The notes under the pieces: model-generated
Databases searched by the model: none
Told to the model about the DNA's origin: nothing
Seen by the model: the letters and a program-made list of their open reading frames with translations, nothing else
Origin: Bacilli bacterium
Lineage (GTDB): Bacteria > Bacillota_I > Bacilli_A > RF39 > UBA660
Direction: 5' to 3'
Length of the DNA: 43,248 nucleotides
Assembly: GCA_017397685.1 (NCBI GenBank)
Contig: JAFQID010000020.1
Location: 1 to 43,248, forward strand
Translations under genes and position numbers: made by a program
Part shown: positions 18,003-26,317 of the stretch, piece by piece
How the letters are laid out: every line of letters begins with the position of its first letter
How positions within the stretch are numbered: position 1 is the first letter of the stretch

Positions 18003-18040
18003 ATAAACACAGGAGTTTTAAAACTTGTGTTTATTTTTAT
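18003..18040 (+). terminator. Terminator of the CotH/VTC operon
   Basis: ATAAACAC pairs with GTGTTTAT around a loop that itself contains the palindrome AGTTTTAAAACT, followed by T-rich sequence. Confidence 0.75.
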
Positions 18041-18073
18041 AAAAATTTATTTTTTTTTATATGGATAATATTG

Positions 18074-18079
18074 TATAAT
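18074..18079 (+). promoter_or_regulatory. -10 box 7 bases before the next ATG (leaderless promoter)
   Basis: A perfect TATAAT in TTGTATAATAAAATTATG. Transcription starting about 7 bases downstream of the -10 would begin at or next to the ATG at 18086. No ribosome site lies between. Confidence 0.6.
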
Positions 18080-18085
18080 AAAATT

Positions 18086-19636
18086 ATGAAAATAAATAAG
18101 AAAATAGTATTACCAATTATTTTAGTTTTAATTGCAGGTGTATTTGTTATAACACTTGCTTATTTTGGTGCTGAAGTAATTGAAAATGGTAATAATCCAA
18201 CAGATGTTACAACTGGTAACCTTGATGTAAGTTTATCTGATAGTGCGGTTAGTGTTAGTAGTTTAAAACCTATATATGCACAGTATATAGATTCAATGGC
18301 TTTTAAAAAAGAGTTTACTATTACTAATGCTGAGGATTCACTTGATTCGTCAAATGATATATATTTAAATATTAGTAGTATATCTAATGAACTAAAGAAT
18401 CAATACTTTAAATATAAAGTAGTTGTAGATAAAAGTGAAAAATCAGGTGATTTTTCGAGTGCTGTTAATGGAGAAAGATTACTTATATATAATGATTTAG
18501 CTATTAAATCTAATACATCAAAAACTATTACTTTATATATATGGATAGAGTATGCTGAAGGAATAGACCAACTAGATATGCTTGGAACAGAGTTAAGTGC
18601 TAATTTGGTGATAGAGAGTACTGATAAGAAAATGTTGTGGTATAGTATGTGTACATCACAAAGTAATAATTTAAATTGTAAAATAATAACAGTTGAGTCT
18701 CCAAGTAGTGATGAAAATATAGATTTTTCGCAAATGTCAAGTAATACTAACGGAAAAGGTTTATATTATACTTCTAATCTATCATTAACTGAAGACTATG
18801 ATGGAGATGGAGAAGGAGAAAGAGTATATTACTATAGAGGAGCTGTTGAAAACAACAATGTTAGATTTGGAGGATATTGCTGGAGAATAGTTAGAACAAA
18901 TGAAGATGGTTCAGTAAGACTAAGATATAATGGAGTATACGAAAACGGAACATGTCCAACAACAGGAACAGAAGTAAGAATAAATAATGAAGATTATGAA
19001 TTTTATGAAAGTAGTGATAATGAAAAATATAATGAATATATATGGAAAGATGGAACAGGAGAGAGCCTTGCAAAATCAATAATAGATGCATGGTATACAA
19101 CAAGTGGACTTGAGAGTTATGCAGACAAAATCGCAAATGTACCATATTGTGCAGATAAGAGCAATCCGACTAAATCAGATACATCGCTTATATTCTATGG
19201 AGCTGCGAATAGATTAATGGACATTACTACACTTTCAGCGAAAAGTGATGCTCAGCCAACATATAAATGTGAAATGGCAGAAGATAAACATACTGTAAGT
19301 GGAGATACCTGGGGAGGTAATGGAAAATTATCTAAACCATTAGGCCTTTTAACGGCAGATGAAATTGCTTTTGCTGGTGGTAGAAGATATAACAGCGATG
19401 GAAGTTCAAGCAATAGTACATATTATTTATATACAAGTGGTAAGTATTGGACAACAAGTCCTTTCTACTGGCCTGGCTATAGTGCTGGTGTGTTCTGTGT
19501 TGACTTTACAGGCGCTCTCGTTAATGACTTTGTGAACACTTCTCATGGCTTGTTACCAGTAATTTCTCTAAAAGCGGAAACTATGGTTAGCGCTGAGGGT
19601 GATGGAAGTTATACAAATCCATTTGTGGTAGATTGA
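18086..19636 (+). CDS. SipW/TasA-type exported surface protein with RPVI-type C-terminal module
   Basis: A 516-residue protein from the ATG; an in-frame TTG at 18071 lies inside the -10 box and is rejected. Residues 4-25 form a signal/anchor, followed at once by AYFGAEVIENGN and a TasA/CalY-like beta domain (about 25-200). The middle holds an Asp/Gly-rich DYDGDGEGE calcium-type loop and a GGYCWRIVRT strand. The end has YWTTSPFYW, a GVFCVDFTG segment and LLPVISLK, then GDGSYTNPFVV, the same closing module as in the protein encoded at 15585. Several cysteines could pair outside the cell. The final 120 bases or so are clearly richer in G+C than the rest. It probably forms or decorates surface fibres; binding partner unknown. 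Confidence 0.82.
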   Translation: MKINKKIVLPIILVLIAGVFVITLAYFGAEVIENGNNPTDVTTGNLDVSLSDSAVSVSSLKPIYAQYIDSMAFKKEFTITNAEDSLDSSNDIYLNISSISNELKNQYFKYKVVVDKSEKSGDFSSAVNGERLLIYNDLAIKSNTSKTITLYIWIEYAEGIDQLDMLGTELSANLVIESTDKKMLWYSMCTSQSNNLNCKIITVESPSSDENIDFSQMSSNTNGKGLYYTSNLSLTEDYDGDGEGERVYYYRGAVENNNVRFGGYCWRIVRTNEDGSVRLRYNGVYENGTCPTTGTEVRINNEDYEFYESSDNEKYNEYIWKDGTGESLAKSIIDAWYTTSGLESYADKIANVPYCADKSNPTKSDTSLIFYGAANRLMDITTLSAKSDAQPTYKCEMAEDKHTVSGDTWGGNGKLSKPLGLLTADEIAFAGGRRYNSDGSSSNSTYYLYTSGKYWTTSPFYWPGYSAGVFCVDFTGALVNDFVNTSHGLLPVISLKAETMVSAEGDGSYTNPFVVD

Positions 19637-19664
19637 AGTTATAGTTTGTTAATTATAACTTTTT
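19636..19664 (+). terminator. Terminator after surface protein gene
   Basis: AAGTTATA pairs perfectly with TATAACTT across a 10-base loop, followed by TTT; the stem starts at the last base of the stop codon. Confidence 0.7.
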
Positions 19665-19732
19665 AAAATTTTAATTTAAAAAAATGTTATTTTATGGTAG
19701 ACTATATGTAGTATTATAGTTGGAGGTAAGTT

Positions 19733-20287
19733 ATGGAAATGATTAACAGAAATCCTAAAATATTTGTTGTCGGTGGGAAAGCAAGGCATGGTAAAGATAC
19801 GTTTAGTGCTTTTCTTAAAGAAGAATATGAAAAAAGTGGTAAGAAAGTTTTGATTACTTATCTTGGAAAATATATTAAGTATTATGCTAGAGAGATAACA
19901 GGTTGGGATCTTAGTGAAGAAAATAAACCAAGAGAGTTACTTCAACAACTTGGAACTGAACTTATAAGGGAAAAACTAGGTAAATATGATTTATATGTTA
20001 AAAGAATGATAGATGATTTAGAAATATTTTCATATTTTTATGACATAATAATAGTAAGTGATGCGAGGCTTAAGTATGAGTTTAATAGTTTAAGAGAGGT
20101 TTATCCTGATATTATAAGTGTTATGATTTATAGACCTGATTTTGATAATGGACTTACTCCTGAGCAAAAATTGCATGCAACTGAGATTGATTTAGATGAT
20201 TTTGAAGATTATAATTATAAGGTTATTAATACTACTTTTGATAGTTTAAAAGATCAAGTTAAAAATATATGTAAGGAAAATGAATAG
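19733..20287 (+). CDS. P-loop nucleotide kinase-like protein
   Basis: A 184-residue protein with a Walker A motif near residues 12-19 (GKARHGKDTF), a conserved RE-LQQLGTE helix at about 65-75, and a strand ending IIVSDARLKYE that carries the Walker B-like Asp. This pattern fits (deoxy)nucleoside-monophosphate kinases of the phage-type/dephospho-CoA-kinase-like group. GGAGG upstream supports the first ATG; a second ATG three codons later is possible. It is 10 bases before pgk and probably shares its transcript. I see no confident promoter. The exact substrate cannot be read from the sequence. Confidence 0.72.
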   Translation: MEMINRNPKIFVVGGKARHGKDTFSAFLKEEYEKSGKKVLITYLGKYIKYYAREITGWDLSEENKPRELLQQLGTELIREKLGKYDLYVKRMIDDLEIFSYFYDIIIVSDARLKYEFNSLREVYPDIISVMIYRPDFDNGLTPEQKLHATEIDLDDFEDYNYKVINTTFDSLKDQVKNICKENE

Positions 20288-20297
20288 AGGTGTTTAG

Positions 20298-21446
20298 ATG
20301 GAAACAATTCATAATTTAGATGTTAAGGGTAAAAAAGTTTTAGTTAGAGTTGATTATAATGTGCCGTTTGAAGATGATGTTATTGTAGATGATACAAGAA
20401 TTAAATGTAGTCTTGAAACTATTAATTATTTAATTGATGGTGGAGCTAAGGTTATTATTATGTCTCATTTGGGAAGAGTTAAAAGTGATGAAGATAAGAA
20501 AAAATATAGTTTGAATAATGTCGCTAAGTATCTATCTAAACTTGTTAAGTGCGAGGTATTTTTCATTCCTCAAACTAGAGGCGAAATCCTTGAAAGTGCG
20601 ATTGATATGATGGAGGAAGGAACTATTGTTATGATGGAAAATACTAGGTTTGAGGATTTTCCAAGGAAACTTGAGAGTTCTTGTGATGAGGCACTTTCTA
20701 AATATTGGGCTAGTCTTGCTGATATATTTGTGTTTGATGCTTTTGGAGCGGCTCATAGAATGCATTCATCTACTTATGGAGTAAGTAAGTTTTTACCTTC
20801 TTATGCTGGATTTTTAATTTCTAAAGAAGTTGCTGTGATGAATAAATTACTTGTTAGAAATAAGACTATTGTAATGGGTGGTGCTAAAGTTGATGATAAG
20901 ATTCCTGTTATTAAGAATTTAATTAAAAGTACTAATTTTTTATTACTTGGCGGAGGAATATGCTTTACTTTTTTAAAGGCTAAAGGATATAATGTTGGAC
21001 AGTCATTAGTTAGTGAAGAATGTATGGATTTTGTTTGTAAAGTTTTAGATAAATATGATGATAAGGTTATATTACCAATAGATATTGTTACTGATAAGGG
21101 TATTTTTTTGATAGATGAAATTCCAAGTGATGCGACTGGTTATGATATTGGTCCTAAAACTATTAAAAAATATGTTGAAGTTCTTCTTGATAGTAAACTA
21201 ATATTATGGAATGGGCCACTTGGTAAATATGAGGATAAAGAGTATGAAAATGGTACTAAAAAGATTATGAAAGTATTGCATAGTGCGGCTATACCTACTG
21301 TTTTAGTTGGTGGAGATATAGTTGCTGCATCTCATAAATATAATTTAGATTTTTATTATGTGTCTACTGGTGGAGGATCAACGCTTGAATATTTGGCTGG
21401 AAATAAGTTTCATACTTTGGAGAAGTTAAAGGGTTTTAATAAATAG
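20298..21446 (+). CDS. pgk: Phosphoglycerate kinase
   Basis: Glycolytic enzyme transferring phosphate from 1,3-bisphosphoglycerate to ADP in the cytoplasm. Visible family motifs are VLVRVDYNVP at the start, SHLGR, the ENTRFE strand, DAFGAAHR with the substrate-binding residues, GGAKV-D-K at the hinge, GGGICFTFLK, LWNGPLG near the nucleotide site, and the C-terminal STGGGSTLEYLAG loop. At 382 residues it is slightly shorter than the usual 390-400. The tpiA gene follows after 8 bases and GAPDH is not nearby. Ribosome site is weak (GAGGTG). The family call is certain. Confidence 0.95.
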   Translation: METIHNLDVKGKKVLVRVDYNVPFEDDVIVDDTRIKCSLETINYLIDGGAKVIIMSHLGRVKSDEDKKKYSLNNVAKYLSKLVKCEVFFIPQTRGEILESAIDMMEEGTIVMMENTRFEDFPRKLESSCDEALSKYWASLADIFVFDAFGAAHRMHSSTYGVSKFLPSYAGFLISKEVAVMNKLLVRNKTIVMGGAKVDDKIPVIKNLIKSTNFLLLGGGICFTFLKAKGYNVGQSLVSEECMDFVCKVLDKYDDKVILPIDIVTDKGIFLIDEIPSDATGYDIGPKTIKKYVEVLLDSKLILWNGPLGKYEDKEYENGTKKIMKVLHSAAIPTVLVGGDIVAASHKYNLDFYYVSTGGGSTLEYLAGNKFHTLEKLKGFNK

Positions 21447-21454
21447 GGAGGTTT

Positions 21455-22159
21455 ATGAAAACTGTTATTTTGAATCAAAAAAGCTATTTTAATTATGATG
21501 AAATGGTTAATTTTAAGAAAAACTTTGAAAAATTGAAGTATGATAATATTAATTTTGTGATTTTTCCTCCAGTTCTATATTTAACTATGTTTAAAGATTC
21601 TAAATATAATGTGGGAACTCAAAATTTTTATAGTTATGCGAAGGGAAGCTTTACTGGTGAGATTAATCTTGAATCTTTAAAAAATATAGGTATTAAATAT
21701 ACTCTTATTAATCATTTTGAAAGAAGAAAAATAATTGGAGAAAATTATTCAATTCAAAAAGAAAGGTTATTTAAATCTTTAAATAGTAAATGCAATACTA
21801 TTCTTTGTTTAGGTGAGCCTGTTAAAACTAGTAGACCATGGAGTTATATTAAGAAGGAAATTACATACATGCTTAGATCTATCGAGAGTGATAATATTAA
21901 GTATTTATCTATTGCTTATGAACCTAACTGGGCAGTTGGCAGTGGTGATGTTCAAAATAATTCTAAGATAGAAAAAATTGTTCTTAAAATTAAGAAGTTT
22001 GTTAAGAATAAATATGATTTTGATATACCGGTTTATTATGGAGGAAGTATTACATCCGATAATGTGAGTGATATTATTAATATTACTGATGGAATTGTTC
22101 TTGGTAAAGCCAGCACGAGTATTGATAATATTAAAGAAATATTGGGTAAAATAAAATAG
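21455..22159 (+). CDS. tpiA: Triosephosphate isomerase (short, divergent)
   Basis: Interconverts dihydroxyacetone phosphate and glyceraldehyde 3-phosphate. The catalytic set is kept: N7 and K9 (LNQKSY), H87 (NHFERR), E156 (AYEPNWAVGSG with the mobile loop) and the phosphate-gripping YGGSI near residue 199. At 234 residues it is about 15 shorter than usual, and the normally strict GHSERR is NHFERR here, losing the Ser next to the catalytic His. It follows pgk closely and precedes a clear terminator. It is probably active but divergent; whether it is the only copy in the genome cannot be told. Confidence 0.92.
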   Translation: MKTVILNQKSYFNYDEMVNFKKNFEKLKYDNINFVIFPPVLYLTMFKDSKYNVGTQNFYSYAKGSFTGEINLESLKNIGIKYTLINHFERRKIIGENYSIQKERLFKSLNSKCNTILCLGEPVKTSRPWSYIKKEITYMLRSIESDNIKYLSIAYEPNWAVGSGDVQNNSKIEKIVLKIKKFVKNKYDFDIPVYYGGSITSDNVSDIINITDGIVLGKASTSIDNIKEILGKIK

Positions 22160-22183
22160 CTTACTTATTAGTAAGTTTTTTTT
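22159..22183 (+). terminator. Terminator after tpiA
   Basis: CTTACT pairs perfectly with AGTAAG around TATT, followed by eight T residues; starts at the last base of the tpiA stop. Confidence 0.88.
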
Positions 22184-22203
22184 ATGACTTTATTTTTTGT
22201 TTT

Positions 22204-22230
22204 TACGACATAATTCGACATTTTTCGATA
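22204..22230 (+). promoter_or_regulatory. Three 0A-like boxes upstream of spo0A
   Basis: TACGACA (22204), TTCGACA (22214) and TTCGATA (22224) lie at exact 10-base spacing on one face of the helix. The middle one is the perfect complement of the Spo0A box TGTCGAA; each neighbour has one mismatch. The array ends directly at the -35 region of the spo0A promoter, an activator-like position, suggesting autoregulation. Confidence 0.7.
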
Positions 22231-22259
22231 TAGAAAGAGTACTATTAATGGGTTATAAT
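22231..22259 (+). promoter_or_regulatory. spo0A promoter
   Basis: TATAAT at 22254-22259 with a weak -35 (TAGAAA at 22231-22236) 17 bases upstream. A poor -35 next to activator boxes is typical of regulated promoters. Confidence 0.6.
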
Positions 22260-22288
22260 ATAATAAAGGAGATATTAATAGGAAAATA

Positions 22289-23053
22289 ATGAAAACAAGA
22301 TTACTAGTAGTAGATGATAATGAAAGAATGATTGATATGCTTGAGGAGTACTTTAGTAATAAGAAAGATTATATCCTAGCGTTTAGGGCTAGTGATGGAA
22401 TTGAGGCTATTGATATTATTAATAAAAATATGGAGTCTATTGATTTAATTTTATTAGATTTAGTTATGCCAAGAAAAGATGGTATTAGCGTTCTTGAATA
22501 TATGAAAAATAATAATATTAATAAAAGTGTTATTGTTATGACTTCTTATAATGAAGAAGAGACTATTCGGGATGTTAGTGGTTATGGTGTTAGGTATTAT
22601 GCTTTAAAACCTTTTGATTTTGAAGATTTGGAACAAAAAATCAAAATGACTATTAATGGAAAAAAAGCGAATGATAAGATTATTGATCTTGGATGTAAGG
22701 ATATGCAGATTGTGGTTACTAAATTATTACATTCACTTGGTATACCTTCTCATATAAAAGGTTATCAATTTATAAGAACTGCGATTTTGATGGTATATGA
22801 AAATCCTGGTTTTATCGGTGGTATTACTAAGGATTTGTATCCAGATATTTCAAAGAAGTTTAATACTAGTGTTGCGAGAGTTGAGAGAGCTATTAGGCAC
22901 GCGATTGAAGTGAGCTGGCTTAGAGGAGATATAGATTTAATGGAAGATATTTTTGGTCATAGTGTTGATATTGATAGGGCAAAACCTACTAATTCGGAGT
23001 TTATAGTTACTATTGCTGATAAACTTAGGTTAGATGCGATTATGGTAAGTTAA
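22289..23053 (+). CDS. spo0A: Sporulation response regulator Spo0A
   Basis: A 254-residue two-domain regulator. The receiver (1-118) has acidic pair D9-D10, phosphoacceptor D57 (LLDLVMP), T85 and K107 (LKPF). After a short linker, residues 135-254 match the Spo0A DNA-binding domain, with SLGIPSHIKGYQ, the ENPGFIGGITKDLYP segment and the recognition helix SVARVERAIRHAIE. In spore formers Spo0A commits the cell to sporulation; in non-sporulating relatives it can be kept for other stationary-phase control. No phosphorelay or spore genes lie beside it. The 0A-like boxes upstream fit feedback on its own promoter. The family assignment is strong. Confidence 0.95.
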   Translation: MKTRLLVVDDNERMIDMLEEYFSNKKDYILAFRASDGIEAIDIINKNMESIDLILLDLVMPRKDGISVLEYMKNNNINKSVIVMTSYNEEETIRDVSGYGVRYYALKPFDFEDLEQKIKMTINGKKANDKIIDLGCKDMQIVVTKLLHSLGIPSHIKGYQFIRTAILMVYENPGFIGGITKDLYPDISKKFNTSVARVERAIRHAIEVSWLRGDIDLMEDIFGHSVDIDRAKPTNSEFIVTIADKLRLDAIMVS

Positions 23054-23079
23054 AAAAGAAACCGGCGTAGGTTTCTTTT
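23054..23079. terminator. Bidirectional terminator between spo0A and the DUF1846 gene
   Basis: AAAAGAAACC and GGTTTCTTTT form a 10-bp stem with loop GGCGTA; the stem arms supply A/T tails on both strands, and the minus-strand stop codon lies inside it. Confidence 0.88.
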
Positions 23080-24550
23080 AATATGTTTCAAGGTTAGAAA
23101 TAAATTCTGGTTCGCAGGTAAGATTTATTTTTAGACTTTTTAGTGCTCTTGCATCTCCATTTTCTACTATATATGTTGCGTGTGCTTCACAGAACTTTAA
23201 TTTTTTTAGATTGTTAAGTGCTTTTTCTACCATTGGATTTGTTGCTGAGCATATACTTAGTGCGGTTAATACTTCGGTAAGCTGAAGTGTTGATGCACTA
23301 TAGTTTAAATCTTTTTTTAATTTTAACATTGGTTCTAATATTTTTGGGGATAAAAGATTTATGTCGTCTGGTATTTTACTTAATTCTTTTATTGCATTTA
23401 TTATAAGAGAACTTGCTGGGCTTAATATATCTGTTTGTTTACCAGTTATTATTTTTCTTTTTGATAGTTTTAATGATATTACTGGGGAAGCTTCTAATAT
23501 GCTTTTTTCTATTGCTGGATTAATTACATCTAAATATTTTTCATCTATGTTAAGTTCATTCATTAATAGTTTTACTTTTTTGTATGAATCTTCATCTGTA
23601 AGTCCTTTTTTATAGTTATTTATTTCTTCGTAGTAGCGTCTAACTATTTCTTTTTTAGATGCTTCTTCTACTATTTGTTCATCTTTTATGCAAAAACCTA
23701 TCATGTTAACTCCCATGTCAGTAGGGGATTTATATATATCGTTTTCACTAACTTTATTTAAAATACTTTTTAGTACCGGGAACATTTCAATATCTCTATT
23801 ATAGTTAATTGCTGTTTGTCCATATGCTTCTAGATGGAATGGATCAATCATATTAACATCTTTTAAATCTGCGGTTGCGGCTTCATATGCTAGATTAACT
23901 GGGTGTTTTAGTGATAAGTTCCATACCGGAAATGTTTCGAATTTTGCGTATCCTGCGTTTATACCTCTTTTGTGTTCGTGATATATTTGAGATAGGCAGG
24001 TAGCCAGTTTCCCGCTTCCTGGTCCTGGTGCGTTTACTAGTATTAGTGGTTTTGTTGTTTCTATATATGAGTTTGCTCCATATCCTTCTTCGCTAACTAT
24101 AGTTTCCACATCTGTTGGATATCCTTTTGTAAATGTATGTATATATGTTTTTATTCCATTTCTTTCTAATCGTTTTATAAATTTATCTACACTTATTTGA
24201 TTTTTATAGAGTGTTATTACTACTGAGTTTACTGAAAATCCCATTTTTTTTGAGTTTTGTATTAGTTTTAGAACTTCTGTATCGTATGTTATTCCATATT
24301 CTCCGCGAGTTTTATTTTTTTCAATATCTCCTGCGTTTATACAGAAGATTATTTCTAAGTCGTTTTTAAGTTCTTTAAACATACTTATTTTAGCATCGTT
24401 TTTAAATCCCGGTAATACTCTAGCAGCATGGCTATCGTCGAATAGTTTTCCTCCAATTTCTAAGTATAGTTTGTCAAATAGTTTGAATCTTTCTCTTATT
24501 TTTTGACTTTGAATTTTTACGTATTTTTTATGATCAAATCCTTCCTTCAT
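23078..24550 (-). CDS. DUF1846 family protein
   Basis: A 490-residue cytoplasmic protein matching the DUF1846 family (usual length about 500). Seen are the conserved N-terminal KGFD-type start and IQSQKIRERF helix, FDKLYLEIGGKLFDD, LPGFKNDAK, the INAGDIEKNKTRGEYG segment, and the VNAPGPGSGKLATCLSQ loop, which resembles a nucleotide- or phosphate-binding turn. Structures of the family are known, but no accepted function is. It is a single gene on the minus strand with its own promoter, ribosome site (AGAGAGG) and terminator, divergent from gpmI. Family call is firm; role unknown. Confidence 0.9.
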   Translation of the reverse strand: MKEGFDHKKYVKIQSQKIRERFKLFDKLYLEIGGKLFDDSHAARVLPGFKNDAKISMFKELKNDLEIIFCINAGDIEKNKTRGEYGITYDTEVLKLIQNSKKMGFSVNSVVITLYKNQISVDKFIKRLERNGIKTYIHTFTKGYPTDVETIVSEEGYGANSYIETTKPLILVNAPGPGSGKLATCLSQIYHEHKRGINAGYAKFETFPVWNLSLKHPVNLAYEAATADLKDVNMIDPFHLEAYGQTAINYNRDIEMFPVLKSILNKVSENDIYKSPTDMGVNMIGFCIKDEQIVEEASKKEIVRRYYEEINNYKKGLTDEDSYKKVKLLMNELNIDEKYLDVINPAIEKSILEASPVISLKLSKRKIITGKQTDILSPASSLIINAIKELSKIPDDINLLSPKILEPMLKLKKDLNYSASTLQLTEVLTALSICSATNPMVEKALNNLKKLKFCEAHATYIVENGDARALKSLKINLTCEPEFISNLETY

Positions 24551-24572
24551 TTTTTATTACCTCTCTATCTTA

Positions 24573-24600
24573 ATTATACATTATAGTTTTTTTTTTACAA
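24573..24600 (-). promoter_or_regulatory. Promoter of DUF1846 gene
   Basis: On the minus strand TTGTAA (24600-24595), 16 bases, then TATAAT (24578-24573), with AGAGAGG before the ATG. Confidence 0.65.
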
Positions 24601-24638
24601 GTTAAACTTCTTGCGCATGATGTGTTTTTTTGGTATTA

Positions 24639-24667
24639 TTGAAATTACTTACAAAAAGGAATATAAT
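24639..24667 (+). promoter_or_regulatory. gpmI promoter
   Basis: TTGAAA (24639-24644), 17 bases, then TATAAT (24662-24667); a second overlapping TATAAT follows at 24667-24672. AAAGGA precedes the ATG. Confidence 0.75.
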
Positions 24668-24689
24668 ATAATAAAGGAATGATTGTTAG

Positions 24690-26189
24690 ATGAAAAAAAT
24701 AATATTATTAATTCTTGATGGGTTTGGTATTCGCGAGGCTGAAAGTGGGAATGCTATTAAGATGGCAAAACTTCCAGTTTTAAATAAGATAATGACTGAA
24801 TATCCTGTTGCTGAGCTTGAGGCTAGTGGTGAGGTTGTTGGTCTTCCAAAAGGACAAATGGGTAATAGTGAAGTTGGACATATGACTATAGGTAGTGGTA
24901 GAACTACTATGCAACCACTTAGTTTAATTGATTCTAAGATTAAAGATAAATCTTTTTTTGAAAATGATACGCTTCTTGATTTAATGGATCATGTTAATGA
25001 TAATAATTCTACTTTGCATTTAATTGGGCTTATGTCTAATGGTGGTGTTCATAGTAGTATTGATCATTTTTATGCAGCTCTTGCTCTTGCTAAGATAAGA
25101 AAGGTTAAGAATGTTGTTTTTCATTTTATTACTGATGGCCGTGATACTTCTCCAACTAGTGGTAAAATGTTTATTGATAATTTTATGAATAAGATTTCTA
25201 AGTTTAATTTGGGTGTAATAGGTAGTGTATGCGGAAGATATTATGCGATGGATAGGGATAATAACTTTGATAGAATTAAAAAAGCTTATGATTTGATGGT
25301 ATATAATGTTGGTAATAGTTTTGCTGATGTAGATAGATGTCTTGATTTACATTATAAGAATAATATTACTGATGAGTATATTAATCCTTGTGTTATAAAT
25401 AAAGGAACTAATATTAAAGAAAATGATGGAGTATTATTTATAAATTTTAGGCCTGAGAGAATGAAAGAGTTAATTGAAGCTTTTACTGAGGAGAATTTTT
25501 CTTTATTTCCAACTAAGAATTTTAAGAATGTTAGATTTACATCTTTATATTATCTTCATGAGGCTGTTGAGGCAGCATATACTAATGAACCGGTATTAAA
25601 TACTTTTGGTGAATATATCGCTGGGCTTGATTATAAGCAAGCTAGAATTGCTGAGACTGAGAAGTATGCGCATGTTACATATTTCTTTGATGGTGGTAAG
25701 GAATATTCTGATAAAAATTTATATAAGATATTAATTCCTTCTCCTAAGGTTCCTAAGTATGATATGAAACCTGAAATGAGTGCAATAGATGTTACTAAGG
25801 CTGTTATGGATGCGATTGATGAGGATTTTGATTTTATTTTAGTTAATTTTGCTAATCCTGATATGGTTGGACATACCGGTAATATTCCTGCTTGTGTTAG
25901 GGCACTTGAGGTTTGTGATTTTTGTGTTGGTAAGATTTTAGAAAAAGCAAAAGACAATTTTTATGAACTTGTTATTACCGCTGATCATGGAAACTGTGAA
26001 TACATGAAAGATGAAGAGGGTAATGTAGTTACTAGTCATACTACTAATAAAGTACCGTTTGTGATATGTGAGGAGAAATATAAAATTAAAAATGAAGGAT
26101 CTATTAAGGATATTATTCCAACTATTATTGACATGTATGAAATAAGTAAGCCTAAGGAAATGACTGGGGAAAGTTTGATTATTAAGTAA
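24690..26189 (+). CDS. gpmI: 2,3-bisphosphoglycerate-independent phosphoglycerate mutase
   Basis: Interconverts 3- and 2-phosphoglycerate through a phosphoserine enzyme with two Mn ions, in lower glycolysis. The 499-residue length is near normal (about 510). Metal and catalytic motifs are LLILDGFG at the start (Asp), GNSEVGH with the catalytic Ser at about residue 60, ITDGRDTSP, YYAMDRD, NFRPERMKEL, NFANPDMVGHTG (Asp and His ligands) and TADHGNCEYM. It is a single-gene unit divergent from the DUF1846 gene; pgk and tpiA lie 2.5 kb upstream. Confidence 0.96.
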   Translation: MKKIILLILDGFGIREAESGNAIKMAKLPVLNKIMTEYPVAELEASGEVVGLPKGQMGNSEVGHMTIGSGRTTMQPLSLIDSKIKDKSFFENDTLLDLMDHVNDNNSTLHLIGLMSNGGVHSSIDHFYAALALAKIRKVKNVVFHFITDGRDTSPTSGKMFIDNFMNKISKFNLGVIGSVCGRYYAMDRDNNFDRIKKAYDLMVYNVGNSFADVDRCLDLHYKNNITDEYINPCVINKGTNIKENDGVLFINFRPERMKELIEAFTEENFSLFPTKNFKNVRFTSLYYLHEAVEAAYTNEPVLNTFGEYIAGLDYKQARIAETEKYAHVTYFFDGGKEYSDKNLYKILIPSPKVPKYDMKPEMSAIDVTKAVMDAIDEDFDFILVNFANPDMVGHTGNIPACVRALEVCDFCVGKILEKAKDNFYELVITADHGNCEYMKDEEGNVVTSHTTNKVPFVICEEKYKIKNEGSIKDIIPTIIDMYEISKPKEMTGESLIIK

Positions 26190-26195
26190 ATTAAT

Positions 26196-26223
26196 TGTAG
26201 ATATTTTTTGTCTACTTTTTTTC
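26196..26223 (+). terminator. Terminator after gpmI
   Basis: GTAGA pairs with TCTAC around a 9-base T-rich loop, followed by seven T residues. Short stem but good tail. Confidence 0.65.
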
Positions 26224-26282
26224 TTTATGTGACAATAAATATGACAATTTACATTTTTTTGATTATTTAAGTGAAAAAATGC

Positions 26283-26311
26283 TTGATTTTTGTGAAAATA
26301 TTTAATATAAT
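26283..26311 (+). promoter_or_regulatory. Promoter of the S10-spc-alpha operon
   Basis: TTGATT (26283-26288), 17 bases, then TATAAT (26306-26311). No other equally good promoter is seen until the end of rplQ, so it probably drives the whole cluster. Confidence 0.75.
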
Positions 26312-26317
26312 TAATTG

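Noticed and set aside
18071-18085. TTG start five codons before the surface protein ATG
   Set aside because: The TTG overlaps the -10 box and the five extra residues do not resemble a signal peptide start.
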